Shown piece by piece: positions 23,768 through 34,650 of a stretch of 64,000 nucleotides of DNA. This DNA is from Whitmania pigra (taxonomy: Eukaryota > Annelida > Clitellata > Hirudinida > Haemopidae): positions 1-64,000 of the forward strand of contig JAJTWR010000013.1 of assembly GCA_021613335.1 (NCBI GenBank), written 5' to 3'. Within the stretch, counting starts at the first letter, position 1. Each line of letters opens with the position of its first letter. The notes beneath the pieces were generated by a model. The model was not told the origin of the DNA. It ran no database searches and worked only from the letters and a program-made list of their open reading frames with translations. The position numbers and the translations under genes are program-made.

Positions 23768-25663
23768 ATGGAAAAAAGCCAATGGATCCTCAAGAATAAC
23801 AGGAACTTGGTGATCCATTCAAGACTGGATGATTTTATAATAAATTACAGAGACTTAAACAGAGGGCTCCTTGATAGATTTTGTGAAACTTCAGGCCTGG
23901 AGCCCAGCACAGTAAAGCTAAGAAGTATTTTTCTTATGATTATAACACATTTATGTTTATGACAGGCATGTGTAAAAGCCATTGGAAAAATTGCCAAAGA
24001 AGTTTGCAGAGGCAGAAAAAATAAGAGCTCCAAATCCATTTATGTAAATGATATTATATCTCCAATGGATTTTGAACTGTTAAGATTTATTCTGGAAATA
24101 ATTTAGTGCATTATACATATTGATTATTGCATACAGTCTAAGACAGAGGATGATGATGACATTGTTATTGCTGATGATGGTCCTGAACCTAAGAAGAAGG
24201 TGATATCTCTAGCAGTTACAGATAATTAATTTATAAAATAATCTCATCATTAATTTTGGTTTCAACAGAAAATGAATCTCACCAGGCAAGAGACATTCTT
24301 GACAGAACTTAATGTGCAGGAAAAGGCAAGCATTTTTATTTACTAAAATTTAGCTTATGTAATGATACATGTGTTAGCGTGTCGGTGATGGTAATGATCA
24401 TGATGTGGGGTGTTCGGAACCTAGTCCGCACTGCCAGGGAGCATTCTTGATATTGGTTCTATATATTCAGTAGCAGGATAATTGCATTGTTGGTTTGGTT
24501 ACATAAGGCATTCAAAATGTCTAAATAAATATTTTAGTATGTATCACAATCATGTGGCATTTCTTCCTTGCCAAATGTTTTTCAATTTTGTTATCAACTT
24601 CAGGACATGTTACAAAATGATGAGACAATCAAGATGAATGCAAAAGAAACAAATGTGAACCAAGTGATATTTTAACATTTTAAAATTAAAAGTCATGGAA
24701 AGCAATCAGTTAATTTCCATGTTTCAGGCATCTGATATACAGCCAGTCACATATGGAGTTGTGCAGTTGGTGGCAAGTGGAAGAAGGGTAAGTGCCAAAC
24801 TGCTGTAGTTTAAAATGAAAAACAGATGCAACTACAAACCAAAATATACTTTGTGAGAATGCTAATGCTAAACAAAATTTTTCTAGGCTTCAAGGACCAG
24901 CCCCAGAATGACCGACAAACCATTCATCGACAAGAAAAAATATCATCACATTCTGGCAAGCCGGAGAAAATGGTTCACCTCTGAGCATATCAACATGGCC
25001 ATGTATTACATGGCCAACAAGTTTGAACACATTGACGGCTTTTTTGATTCTGAAATTATAAGTTGTGTAAGGCGCAATTCGTCCATTGAATACCCAACAT
25101 CAAAATTTGTGCAGATAATCAATGTGAAAAAATCTCACTGGATTACAATAAGTAATTTAAGGTGCAGCGACAGCCACATTGATGTGTATGACAGTATGAG
25201 AAGTTCATACCAAGACCGAGACAAATTTCTGATGTGGTATTTGGGACGCTCATTTTGCACTAAGTCTTTAACACTATTACAACATGACGTTCAACAGCAA
25301 TCAAATGCCTATGACTGTGGACCCTATGCAATTGCTTTTGCTTTAACACTATGTCTTGGTATAGATCCCAGCATGTGCAGTTACGATGAAGAAGGACTGA
25401 GAAGTGGTATCAGACAGATCTTCGCCAGTGAGGAACTTATCCCGTTACAATCTGGTCACAGGAGATCAGGGTTGCCAAGGACAATTGATGTAGAAATTTA
25501 TTGCATCTGTCAAGTGGCTTACCAGGGTGATGGCACTGCGAACATGGTAGATTGTGATATGTGTGGGAGGTGGTACCATGATGATTGTGTGCAAGCACCA
25601 AAGAGTTCGCTGAGGCAGACATGGCATTGTCATGATTGTATTAGTAATAATATTATTTTATGA
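23768..25663 (+). CDS. Ulp1/SENP-type (C48) protease with C-terminal PHD finger
   Basis: Seven exons join in frame: 23768-23911, 23966-24043, 24137-24199, 24269-24325 (GC donor), 24604-24663, 24728-24787 and 24887-25663, giving about 412 aa. Every intron is phase 0. The C48 catalytic core shows His in 'KKSHWITIS', Asp in 'DVYDSM', Gln in 'QQQSNAYDCG' and Cys in 'DCGPYAIAFA', so the peptidase should be active on SUMO/NEDD8-like isopeptide bonds. The last 50 residues are a C4HC3 PHD finger (YCIC, DCDMC, WYHDDC, WHCHDC). Before the protease lie Lys-rich and acidic segments of unknown role. Protease plus PHD pairs are known as cargo of some eukaryotic DNA transposons, so this may be transposon-derived or domesticated; I see no transposase beside it. 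The start at 23768 is tentative. An AATAAA lies at 25753. Confidence 0.75.
24371..24490 (+). repeat. Degenerate tRNA-derived SINE
   Basis: GTGTTCGGAACCTAGTCCGC resembles the B-box end of the SINE family and the tail has CTATATATT. It lies in an intron of the C48/PHD gene (24326-24603). Confidence 0.4.
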
Positions 25664-25752
25664 TGATTAATTCTATTCTTGTGATAAATGTTTTTGTTGT
25701 CAGTGCTAATGCAGGTTTGCTCATCTCTCTGACTGCAATCCAAAAAGTTTGC

Positions 25753-25758
25753 AATAAA
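25753..25758 (+). terminator. Polyadenylation signal, C48/PHD gene
   Basis: Canonical AATAAA 90 b after the stop codon. Confidence 0.5.
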
Positions 25759-26599
25759 TATTTTGTTGTTGTTAATGCCCAATGATTCAATTGATTTTTT
25801 TTCTAGAAACAACTTAGTAACCTGACATCTGAAGACTTTGAATTTTATGTTACTCACATATTTAAAAAGTTGTTATGCAAACGACCCCAAACAATGATTC
25901 TCTCTTAAAGATTTCCTATTGGAAGGATTAATTAAAATGATTAGTCTACAACTTTATTTGCAACTTGACACTTGTCAAACTAATTTTACCAGTAACTGAA
26001 TAATATTAAACAACTCTACTTCCTATCCAGGATAAAGTTCCTCACACTAATTAGGTGTCTCTGGACACGAGTTTTCAATGACCTTTTACAATCGTCGAGA
26101 AGGTTAGATAAGCGTTTAAAACAAGATATACATAATATTAACTGTATGATAACGTAAATTACAAATAATTTTTGCAGAAATCTATCTCAAGAGTCATGTG
26201 GAACAATATGATCTGGTCATCTCCAAGCTCTCTAAATTAACTGCGATTTTCATGAGATTTAACAATGACAATAAATAGTTTACATGTTGCCATCACAATT
26301 GTATTCGTCCCTATACACAATAAAAGTTGATAAATTTTCTCGAGATTATTTGTAGAGTTCGAGTTGCGTGGTTTTTCCGGACCGTGTTTATTTTGAAAGT
26401 TTGGTTTATTAGAAAGTAGCGATGATTCTGGGTGTGCAATAATGTTACAAATATTTAGACTTACGTATTTCTACACAAATAAATTATTATTTACATAAAT
26501 TTAAATACTGAAGCTTAATGTTTTATTTCTGTACTTTTATTTATGTTTTTTCAAATAATTTAAAAAACAAAGTCTTCTGTTGATTGAGATATGAACATT
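25759..26599. other. Intergenic, no gene seen
   Basis: AT-rich sequence with stops in all frames. Nothing recognisable. Confidence 0.4.
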
Positions 26600-26745
26600 T
26601 TTAAAAAGCATTTGTAACGTAGTTTCCAAATATTATAATTTGAATCTTCGCATTAAGAAATAAATGTGAGTGTCTGCTAACTTCAGCCACGTTAGAGACT
26701 AGGCTTTTACCATTATATAAGTGTCTGCTGGCGGAAGACAAGTGA
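26600..26745 (-). repeat. Dispersed ~215-bp repeat, copy B (partial)
   Basis: Reverse orientation relative to 22482-22698, ending GTGTCTGCTGGCGGAAGACAAGT. The outer ~70 b toward GAATTCGT are missing or worn. A LINE fragment adjoins directly. Confidence 0.6.
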
Positions 26746-27095
26746 ATCAAGACACTGGAACACTGAAGCCCCGTCGGATGGGGCCCATCCATGATTTATG
26801 CCTCTGTCACAAAATATTACACAACTTCACTCACTGCACCATCCCCAAATTCTCCGATTTCATGATATCTCGCACACGTGGTTACAACATCTGCCTACGC
26901 CAAGAACAATGCTCCACCACTCACAAGATCCATTTCTTCATCAACCGAATCGCGAAACACTGGAACTCTCTACCCTCAGATATTATCAGCTCCACAACTC
27001 ATAGTTTATTTAAGGCCTGCATTTCCAGCATCGATTTGAGAGTTAAAATATGTATCTGCACTATATATGTACAAGACTCCAATTTGTGTTAATGG
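26746..27095 (+). pseudogene. C-terminal tail of a LINE reverse transcriptase
   Basis: The frame reads 'RRMGPIHDLCLCHKILHNFTH', then 'TRGYNICLRQEQ', 'HFFINRIAKHWNSLPSDII' and 'SLFKACIS', the typical end of CR1/Jockey-type non-LTR retrotransposon ORF2 proteins (the FF-x-R-x-x-x-x-WN-x-LP signature). It is 5'-truncated, as LINEs usually are. The following GACTCCAATTTGTGTTAATG is shared with 7247-7266. Confidence 0.75.
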
Positions 27096-27324
27096 TAACT
27101 TGTGACTAGGAATCGACCGAGGGTCACTTTTTTAGCCGGGGCCGGGGTGCAAAATACATGTTTAGATATGAAACTTTCTAACGTATTAACAGTGTAATGT
27201 TCTGCTTTTCTTCAACTTTTTAAAACTATTTGTAATGCTTGCATGCAAATTCAAAAAAGTAATGTTTTATTAACGTCCGTTGCATAACCAGATGATTAGG
27301 ACGGATAGCTCGCCCTATTAATGT

Positions 27325-27620
27325 CTGCTTGTTTGTTTATTTGATTATAGTCCTTTGCAATTAATGTCTGTTTGTTTGTTTATTTGATTATAGTCCTTTG
27401 CATAACATAAATAACATAATGTCTTCTGTTTGTTTGTTTGTTTGTTTATTTGATTATAGTCCTTTGCATAACATAGATGATTTGGACTCATAATGTCTTC
27501 TTTTGTTTGTTTGTTTATTTGATTATAATCCTTAATGTCTTCTTGTTTGTTTATTTGATTATATCTTAATGTCTTCTGTTTGTTTGTTTGTTTATTTGAT
27601 TATAGTCCTTTTTTTTTAAT
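27325..27620 (+). repeat. Minisatellite rich in TGTTTGTTTATTTGATTATAG
   Basis: About seven irregular copies of a 35-60 b unit, TAATGTCTTCTGTTTG(TTTG)nTTTATTTGATTATAGTCCTTTGCATAA. Variation is mainly in the number of GTTT steps. It ends about 410 b upstream of the IRE1-like start codon. Confidence 0.75.
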
Positions 27621-28031
27621 GTCTTCTTTCGCTGCATGTTTATATAAGGAGCAAAAGTTCTTATTGCGCATCCAATCATTGACCCGCGTGGTCCCAGGCA
27701 GACGACAAAAACGCCGCATCACGTTCATCACACCTCCGCGATATAACATAACTCCTAAGCAAAACTAGTGACCGTTTAAAACTTAGCCAATTCAACTTAC
27801 TCAGATTTATTTATTTAAGAAATAAACATGCATTTATAAATTTTTTATTTAAATGTTTTGATTGTTATTAACTGTTTTCCAATTATTTTTCGAAAACGAT
27901 TGCTATATGTGACCTATTTCAGTTATCAACCAATCACATCATGAGTTTATGAATCCAACGGTTTGAAAGTGGAGTCGTTAAGTTGAGTACGTTTGAAAAG
28001 TCAGATTTGAAGAAACTGGTTTTATTCGGCG

Positions 28032-31000
28032 ATGAAGACGTGAGTGGTGTTTGTGAAGTTTATTCAGTTTGCATAAATTGTGAATTATGAATTCTGAAAA
28101 ATGACATATCTCATAAATCATTTTTTAGTTGGTTACTGTTACTTCTCTGCACACTTTCGGTAGATGCGTTGCCCTATATCGCAGAGACATACTACGATGA
28201 TGCTATATTTGTGGCATTAACCTGCCTAGGACTCGTAAGTACACTTGTAAGATAACTGTTGTAATAGTGGTGATGATGAACAATCTTAATCAATCTAATT
28301 TTTCTTCTTTGTTGCAGTTTCTCATTAACCAGGTAGTGAAATGTGAGTTTAGTGCAAACGTTTATTTAGACATTTTAATACTAGATTTTTATAGCCCAAC
28401 CAATATGTTTTAAAATTGCTAGGTGGTAACCTGAGTGAACCTGAGGTGCGTGAAATGCAGGAAATTGAAGCAAAGATTATTAATTCTTTTGGTAAGATTT
28501 TGAAGGCAGATCTTACGCAACCGGGAAAAACATCACGAGTGATAAAGTTAGTTAAAATTCAAAATTAACTTGTCTGTTTACAGTATTGTTAGTGTCATTT
28601 TGATCTTAACTATATGATGTTGGTAGAGGGAGCTTCTGCAGCAAAAATATTGCCATGAGAATAATAGCAAACAAAGACAGAGAGAGAGGTATCCGAGAAT
28701 TGATAGTCCTGGATAAGACAAGGAGTCTTTCTCAGACAATGACTCCATTGTTTGATGTTTGTATTTCAAAGAAGAAACTTGAGCATTAAATTAAAAATAA
28801 TATAAAATTATTTCAGTTTGACACCCATGGTTTTATTCACATTTTGATGCCCCTGTATGAATACAATCTGGAACAATTTTTAAAAAGCAAGCCATCAAGG
28901 AAAAAGGATGATAGCTTGAACGAAATTGTCTTTCAAGTAGCACATGCTCTCTCAGCACTTCATGAACTTGATATTGGTTATTATAGGACATGCATGTAAT
29001 AATTTATATTAAGTGTATCATGGTTAAGGCATGTTATTTCAGTGCACGGGAATCTCAAACCATCATGCATTTTCTTGGATTGTACAAGCGGATCTTATAG
29101 GGCTATCCTTTCAAATTTTGGATGCAGCCAAGTGGGGAAGACATTTGCTGATATTTTTGGAAAGGTCTCTCAATGGTCATCCCCTGAAGTTCAGAATAAT
29201 ATAACTTCCAAAGTGATTAATGATTTTACAAATTATTAAGTAAATATTTTAACCTGTTTAAATTTTCAGTTTTCAGCAAAATCGGATGTATTTAGTTTTG
29301 GCTTAATTGCTTTTGAGATTTGGATGTGCAACGTAAAAAAGAAAACTCCAACTGACATAAGCCTGAGTAAGCGGCTTTTTCTTGCAGGGAAAGAAATGGG
29401 TAACTATTGATATTTCAGTTGTTTAGATTGGCGATTGATTGATTTTCAAAATGTAGAAGCTCAAGTTATGGAAAAGATGGTTGAAATTACACCTGAGGAC
29501 AGAATCAGTGCAAAGGCTATGATGACATTCCCAATAATGTGGACAAATGGGCGATTTCCATTGTTTTTTGAGGTGAGTTGTTTTTTAACATTGTGCACGA
29601 GCAATGCCATGTATATTCTTAATTTTTACTGTTAAATGTCCTTGCATCATGTTTGATGATTCATTTGAATCGAGTTTGTTGGTGTTCAGAGGTTTGAGTT
29701 GTTGCTGGTTAAATAATTGAATCTTGTATAGTGTCTAGCTACTCGTCTGCAACTTTGTTTGCTTGTGATAAACTTCATTTTCTTTAAAATGCTTCTCTTC
29801 TTTCCAATGTACATATTATAATAAAAAACTGTGGCAGAGATTCCTCAGAGGAGTGACCTCGTTTCAAGCATTTCTGCCCTGATTTCCTTAGGCTCTCTGG
29901 GGTTGGGCCTCAATGCAGGTTGTTACAGGAGAGTAAAGACAGTTGGAGCGCTGGCCTGTGTCCACCTGGTAGAGTGGCTCCAGCCGATTCCTTGTGACTG
30001 ACTTGGATGGGGCCTCGAATTTCCTCAAGGGTCGGAGCCTTTCATGACTTTTCTATCTCCTCTTGGGCATTGAATTGAAGTTTTGAATAACATCGGCTGA
30101 TCTTGCTTATTCTGAACTCTTCAGCAATTGAATTGAGTAGCATTTTCAGTTGTGGGCGACCGAAAAAAGTCCCCCTCTTTGAGTTGGTTAATGCACCACT
30201 CCATTGCTTACACTACATGCAAGTCAAATCTGTTAACAGCCACAACACTCTTGGAAAGAGAACAACCAACTTTCAACTTGTAGAACCTAGAAATTTCAGA
30301 ATTTTTGATGTTGATATATGTAGATAGACATATTATTAATTTCAGCAATTTTTATAGGCTTAAAGTTAATATATGATTTGATGCCTTATTTGAGTCATTT
30401 GTTTCCAGTGCCTAAAAAAATGCATGAAAAGAAAAACCATACAAATTAAATATGAATTTTCAAATTGGAAAGAAGAAATTAAACCCTATTTGATGAAAGG
30501 TAATTTCTAATTAGCTGCCTTATGTGTTCGGATAGATTTCTTGATCAATTCACTATTTTATGTAAAGCAGAGGATTTGTATGCTTCTAACATTAACTAGA
30601 TGTAATCTTTTAGTGAGCATTGTGGTCAGAGGTGGACAAAATACGATTTACTGAGTGCCTTATGTGTTCGGATAGTATGTAAAGGCACTTCTTGATCAAT
30701 TCACTATGTTATGTACAATAGAGGGTTTACATTGCAAAATTGATTAGTTTATATGCTTCTAACATTAACAAGTTGTAATCTTTTAGTGAGCATTGTAGTC
30801 AGAGTTGGGTAAAATATTGCCAACTGAGTATTTGAAATACCAAATTACAAAATACTTCCTTGAGATCCTCAAAATATTAAAATACATATTTTTATACTTC
30901 ATTCAAAATACCACAAAATTTCGCAGTATAAGGACATTGACGTAATTTGGGGCCGCTGCTCCTCCCCCGCTGACCTTCCTTAGACCAAACCCAAAATAGG

Positions 31001-32109
31001 TCATCTCACGTTTTGCGAGGGTTTGCCCCACTGAATATTGACTTGAAGCAAAAAAAAAGGTCATTTCCTCAAGCTGTGCAATGGTTTGCCCCACCTTGGA
31101 AAATGCTAAAATGCTAAGATTCAACTAGCTACCAAATCGTTTGACAAAGCACTGCATTAGTCCCTTGCACAATGGTATGCTTATTGACAATTCAATTTCT
31201 CTTGAATGCCCAATAATGTTGGCAACAAATGGACCACGTAACAAATTTGTGCTAACAGGCTATTTGCAATGGGCTTCATGCATTCTACAAACCCCTCTAG
31301 AAACTTAATTTTGTTTTCCTTAAGAACTGAAACACAAATTCTTCAGCTTGTCACTGGCTTTGATCAAACTATGGGCATTATTGTATAATGAATTACATAC
31401 ATGGTTGGGTTTCGAGTTCATGATACCTGTAAATGCTTCAGGAAATTAGATGTTGCATCCAAACTTCCACTCAAAATCTTGTTATTCGAACAAAGACAGC
31501 ATTCATCTCTATGGAGCCATTTTGGTTTGAACTATAGTAAGAAACCTCCAATCTAAAATAGGAGAAAGACGATCGAGAGGATCGTCCATACCTTCTTCCA
31601 GTACGATCACTTTCGCTCATTTTTGAAAGTAGGAACTTGACTATCATATTCAATAAGGAAATGTAGAGAGCGCACAAAGAGAGTAAAACAAAATACTGTC
31701 CACCTCTGATTATGGTTTGGTAATAGTTTGTCTATTTTCAGTCTCTTTGAATTTTGTTCTTTGTAATCTAATTTGATTAAATTAATTCTATTGAAGGGAT
31801 GAGTAAATTTACCAATTATGATAACACTTCCTACGATTTCATCAGATTTATGAGGAATTTGGTATGTTTTAAGAATGACATGTAAACCTAGAGAGATGCA
31901 AGTTTTAAATTCATTAATCAATAAATTTCATTAAATTTTTTCAGAGTGTTCATCACTCGAAAAACTCAGCATTTGCTAATAGATATAAATTTGAAAGTTG
32001 GATCTATAAACATTTCCAGCAAGGCTTTCTTAACATAGTCACAGAAGTTCTGCCACAACTTGATGATGAATTTTATGATGACTTTTTTCCTTATTTGCAA
32101 TCAACATGA
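28032..32109 (+). CDS. IRE1-like membrane pseudokinase with KEN RNase domain, lacking the lumenal sensor
   Basis: Twelve exons join in phase: 28032-28039, 28129-28234, 28318-28342, 28423-28546, 28627-28756, 28817-28976, 29043-29212, 29270-29399, 29427-29572, 30409-30499, 31797-31861 and 31945-32109; 439 aa. Residues 1-15 are a signal peptide, 16-28 a tiny ectodomain, 29-45 a membrane span. From about 70 to 335 it follows the IRE1 kinase fold, but key residues are lost: ATP-binding Lys is Arg99 (IAMR), HRD is HGN (186-188), the catalytic-loop Asn is Cys193, DFG is NFG (209-211). 'EKMVEITPEDRISAKAMM' is the typical C-lobe end. The KEN domain (340-435) keeps Tyr371, Asn384 and His388/389, matching human IRE1 Tyr892, Asn906 and His910; the Lys907 position is not Lys. 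IRE1 normally has a ~400-residue stress-sensing lumenal domain, absent here. Not RNase L: no ankyrin repeats. Function is unknown. Confidence 0.82.
30515..30826 (+). repeat. Tandem duplication in an IRE1-like gene intron
   Basis: Two direct copies, 30515-30655 and 30656-30826, of a segment from TGCCTTATGTGTTCGGATAG through CTTCTAACATTAAC to TTTTAGTGAGCATTGT. They share most bases but differ by small insertions, for example GTATGTAAAGGCA in the second. Confidence 0.7.
30950..31130. repeat. Dispersed repeat with GAAGCAAAAAAAAAGGTC
   Basis: Two head-to-tail pieces, each with an AGGTCAT...GGTTTGCCCCAC pattern. Related sequence occurs at 17599-17685 and 58535-58630. No coding potential. It is intronic here. 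Confidence 0.5.
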
Positions 32110-32129
32110 TTGTGAATTACTATAGGAAT

Positions 32130-32135
32130 ATTAAA
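32130..32135 (+). terminator. Possible poly(A) signal, IRE1-like gene
   Basis: ATTAAA 20 b after the stop codon; weak but well placed. Confidence 0.35.
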
Positions 32136-33950
32136 CTTGCTTTTAACTTTGATCGCTCGAAGATCATCAATAATCATTGCAGTTTTTGTTAATATAATAT
32201 ATAAAACAGACTTTCATTAATATTTTTAATGCGCAAATTACTTAATTGGTTTAATGCTTTTATCAAATGCTGACTGGTCCCAGCCTGAACTTTTGCTTGC
32301 ACCATTTAAACTTAGGGAATAAAGCCTTGGAGTTGGAAAACTTTGGTGGGAGGAGGGGAATAACAAATAATAGCTCAGTTTTTAACAAAGGCAGTGCGGA
32401 AGATGTCAGTTAGAATTTAATGTTATACGAGAAACTGAATTGGTGAAGTTGAAGTCTTGAACCTTCGGAAATTGCTGACGCCAGATGTTCAGTTTTGTCA
32501 TACAAATGGAGACCAGAACCGCAGTATTGGTATGGAATCGAGACAGCATAAGCAGAGCATGCTTGTTGAAGGTAATTACGAATTAGACAAGAACAATTTC
32601 TAAAAATCTTTAACAAAAATAATATGTTTAGGAGTCATTTAAAACATGAGCATAAACATTAAGACTGCATCCCCAGAATCAAAGTGACACTGAATCGCTT
32701 CTGAACCAAAACGAGTGTGCAGTCGGTCCATCCATTTAAAGGATTTAATATCTTAATTGATTGATTAATTCTTGCAAGAAAATATATAGTGCTTTAAAAG
32801 CTTTTCAACACATTTCAAAGAATTTCATAGAAAATATAAGTTAAAGACGATTTGATTTTTTTCTACATTTATTTAAAGGCGATTCATAGACTTTGTTCTG
32901 TTTAAACCAATAATTAACAGGATTGGCTGCTATGCAAAATGCAAAAATTTCTTCACACATTCTTAACTTCTTAAAGACTTATGTTTTCATAAGTTGATGA
33001 CTCGACGGTATGCGAAACAACGTCTCAATGTTCAACAACTCAACATGATTCCATATCAAAATAGATTTTCACTTTTTAAAAAATTCATGATTCTTTCCAG
33101 AAAATATAATTATTGTGTGCTGCCATTCTCGAGATGCCTGCCGAGGGATTTTCCATTAAACGGAGGGAATTTATGAATTGCAAAAACTGAATATGAACGT
33201 TGTGCCACCACGTGATTCGACTTGAAGGAGGCCGTGTTTGCGGCGCAACACTGATTTATAGCCTTCAGAACAAGCCCTGCCTTTCGTTGTTGGCGTTAAA
33301 TTGGCTGCAAGCCACAGATCGCGTGAAGGATGGAAGGTCTGGGGAGAAGAGAAGACATCCGCCGCATAATAAATAAGACACTCCCCTCCTCAAAATAGCC
33401 TTGAAATTAAGCTGTCCACGTGAAGCAGTACTTAATTGTTTGTATCTTCGTGGCAATAAAAATCCTCATAGGGGTTCTATTCATCATCAGATCATCTTAA
33501 TGAAAGTTTTGTTTTATTTATTAACACAAGTCGATATTAAAATGGCCGGCAAATAGTGGCTTCCTTGTTTATTCTTTCGACTTCGACATGACATCACAAT
33601 CGAAATCAACTGATTATTCATTTTGTGTTTAAACATTAATTAAAAAAATAACAAATTAATAAACAGTAATTATCAGAATAGCAATTAACCATTTCATGTC
33701 AGTTGAGGTAAAAACTGTCATTTCTTTTATTACATGAGTCAAAAATTTCTTAATAAATAAAAGTGGCTGTTTGAGAAAATCTAAAAAATTAAACCAATGA
33801 TGTGTGAAATTGTTTCAGGAGTTTTTGAACACAAATAATTTATGATAAATCAGCTTTTGCATAATATTTTATTCAACTGCAATTCATCCTTATCAAACCT
33901 CTTTGTTCTGGCAATAAATTTTTAAGGAACATTTTTTGGCAAAAATATCG
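32136..33950. other. Intergenic, no gene seen
   Basis: Only short open frames, none resembling a known family. A patch at 33195-33440 is somewhat GC-richer and may be repeat-derived. Confidence 0.4.
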
Positions 33951-33955
33951 ATATT

Positions 33956-34165
33956 ATGAAAACAAAACTTTGGAGAATATTAGTGTTCAGCAATGAATGT
34001 TTCCAAGACTTTTTAAAAAGGCAAGTTTTCCTCATCCCATTTGCGACAACATACTCATGCGAGCTTGGATTCAGTTCTCTTTTGCCAATAAAGACAAAAT
34101 CTAGAAATCGCCTGGATCCACAGAAATGCGGACCGCTATCAGCAAAGTACCGTCACAACTGAGAA
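33956..34165 (+). pseudogene. hAT transposase C-terminal fragment (ZBED5/FAM200-like)
   Basis: A 68-residue ORF includes 'IPFATTYSCELGFSSLLPIKTKSRNRLDPQK', matching the well-known end of ZBED5/FAM200-type hAT proteins (TTY-CE-x-x-FS-x-L-x-x-IKTK-x-RNRL). The rest of the transposase is missing. It lies about 100 b from a dispersed ~215-bp repeat copy (34268-34485), so the two may belong to one element. Confidence 0.75.
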
Positions 34166-34267
34166 ACAGCAAAAAGTCATTAAATTCTAAAATTATGGAT
34201 GTTAGTTTTGTTTTTATGTAATTTTAAATTCACAAATGCACTGAAGTACTTAATTTGAATAAAAAGA

Positions 34268-34485
34268 CTTTTGACGAATTCCTCAAATTTCTAATAACTT
34301 CAAAAATTTTAAAATCTTCCGTCAATTGATTTATAAACATTTTTGAAAAGCATTTGAAACGTAGTTTCTAAATATTATAATTTGAAATTTCGCATTAGAA
34401 ATTAAATTTAAGTGTCTGCTAACTTCAGCTACGTTAAAGACTAGGTTTTTACCATGATATAAGTGTCTGCTGGCGGAAGACAAGT
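34268..34485 (-). repeat. Dispersed ~215-bp repeat, copy C
   Basis: Nearly full-length reverse copy of 22482-22698, from GACGAATTCCTCAAATTTC to GGCGGAAGACAAGT. Similarity is very high, so one of the copies moved recently or gene conversion occurred. Confidence 0.7.
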
Positions 34486-34489
34486 AAAT

Positions 34490-34650
34490 TTTAAGGGGCC
34501 CACGAACATTAGAGCTCAAAATTGAAATGAGCAATTAAGCATGAAATTTCTATTGTTAATTTGATGCTGAAAGAAAAATTCCCCCTCAACCTATCCCATG
34601 AAGACCCACCTAATTTTTCCAAATTCATTTTTTTTATGTGGGGGAAGGTG
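34490..34650 (+). repeat. Dispersed repeat ending in TTTTATGTGGGGGAAGG
   Basis: AAATTTTAAGGGGCCCACGAACATTAGAGCTC...AAAAATTCCCCCTCAACC recurs reversed at about 59770-59935. It adjoins the ~215-bp repeat directly. Confidence 0.5.

Noticed and set aside
29042..29239. Separate short kinase-like gene at this ORF
   Set aside because: It is exon 7 of the IRE1-like gene and joins both neighbours in phase.
28032..32109. RNase L identity
   Set aside because: RNase L has N-terminal ankyrin repeats and is cytosolic. Here there is a signal peptide and membrane span, as in IRE1.
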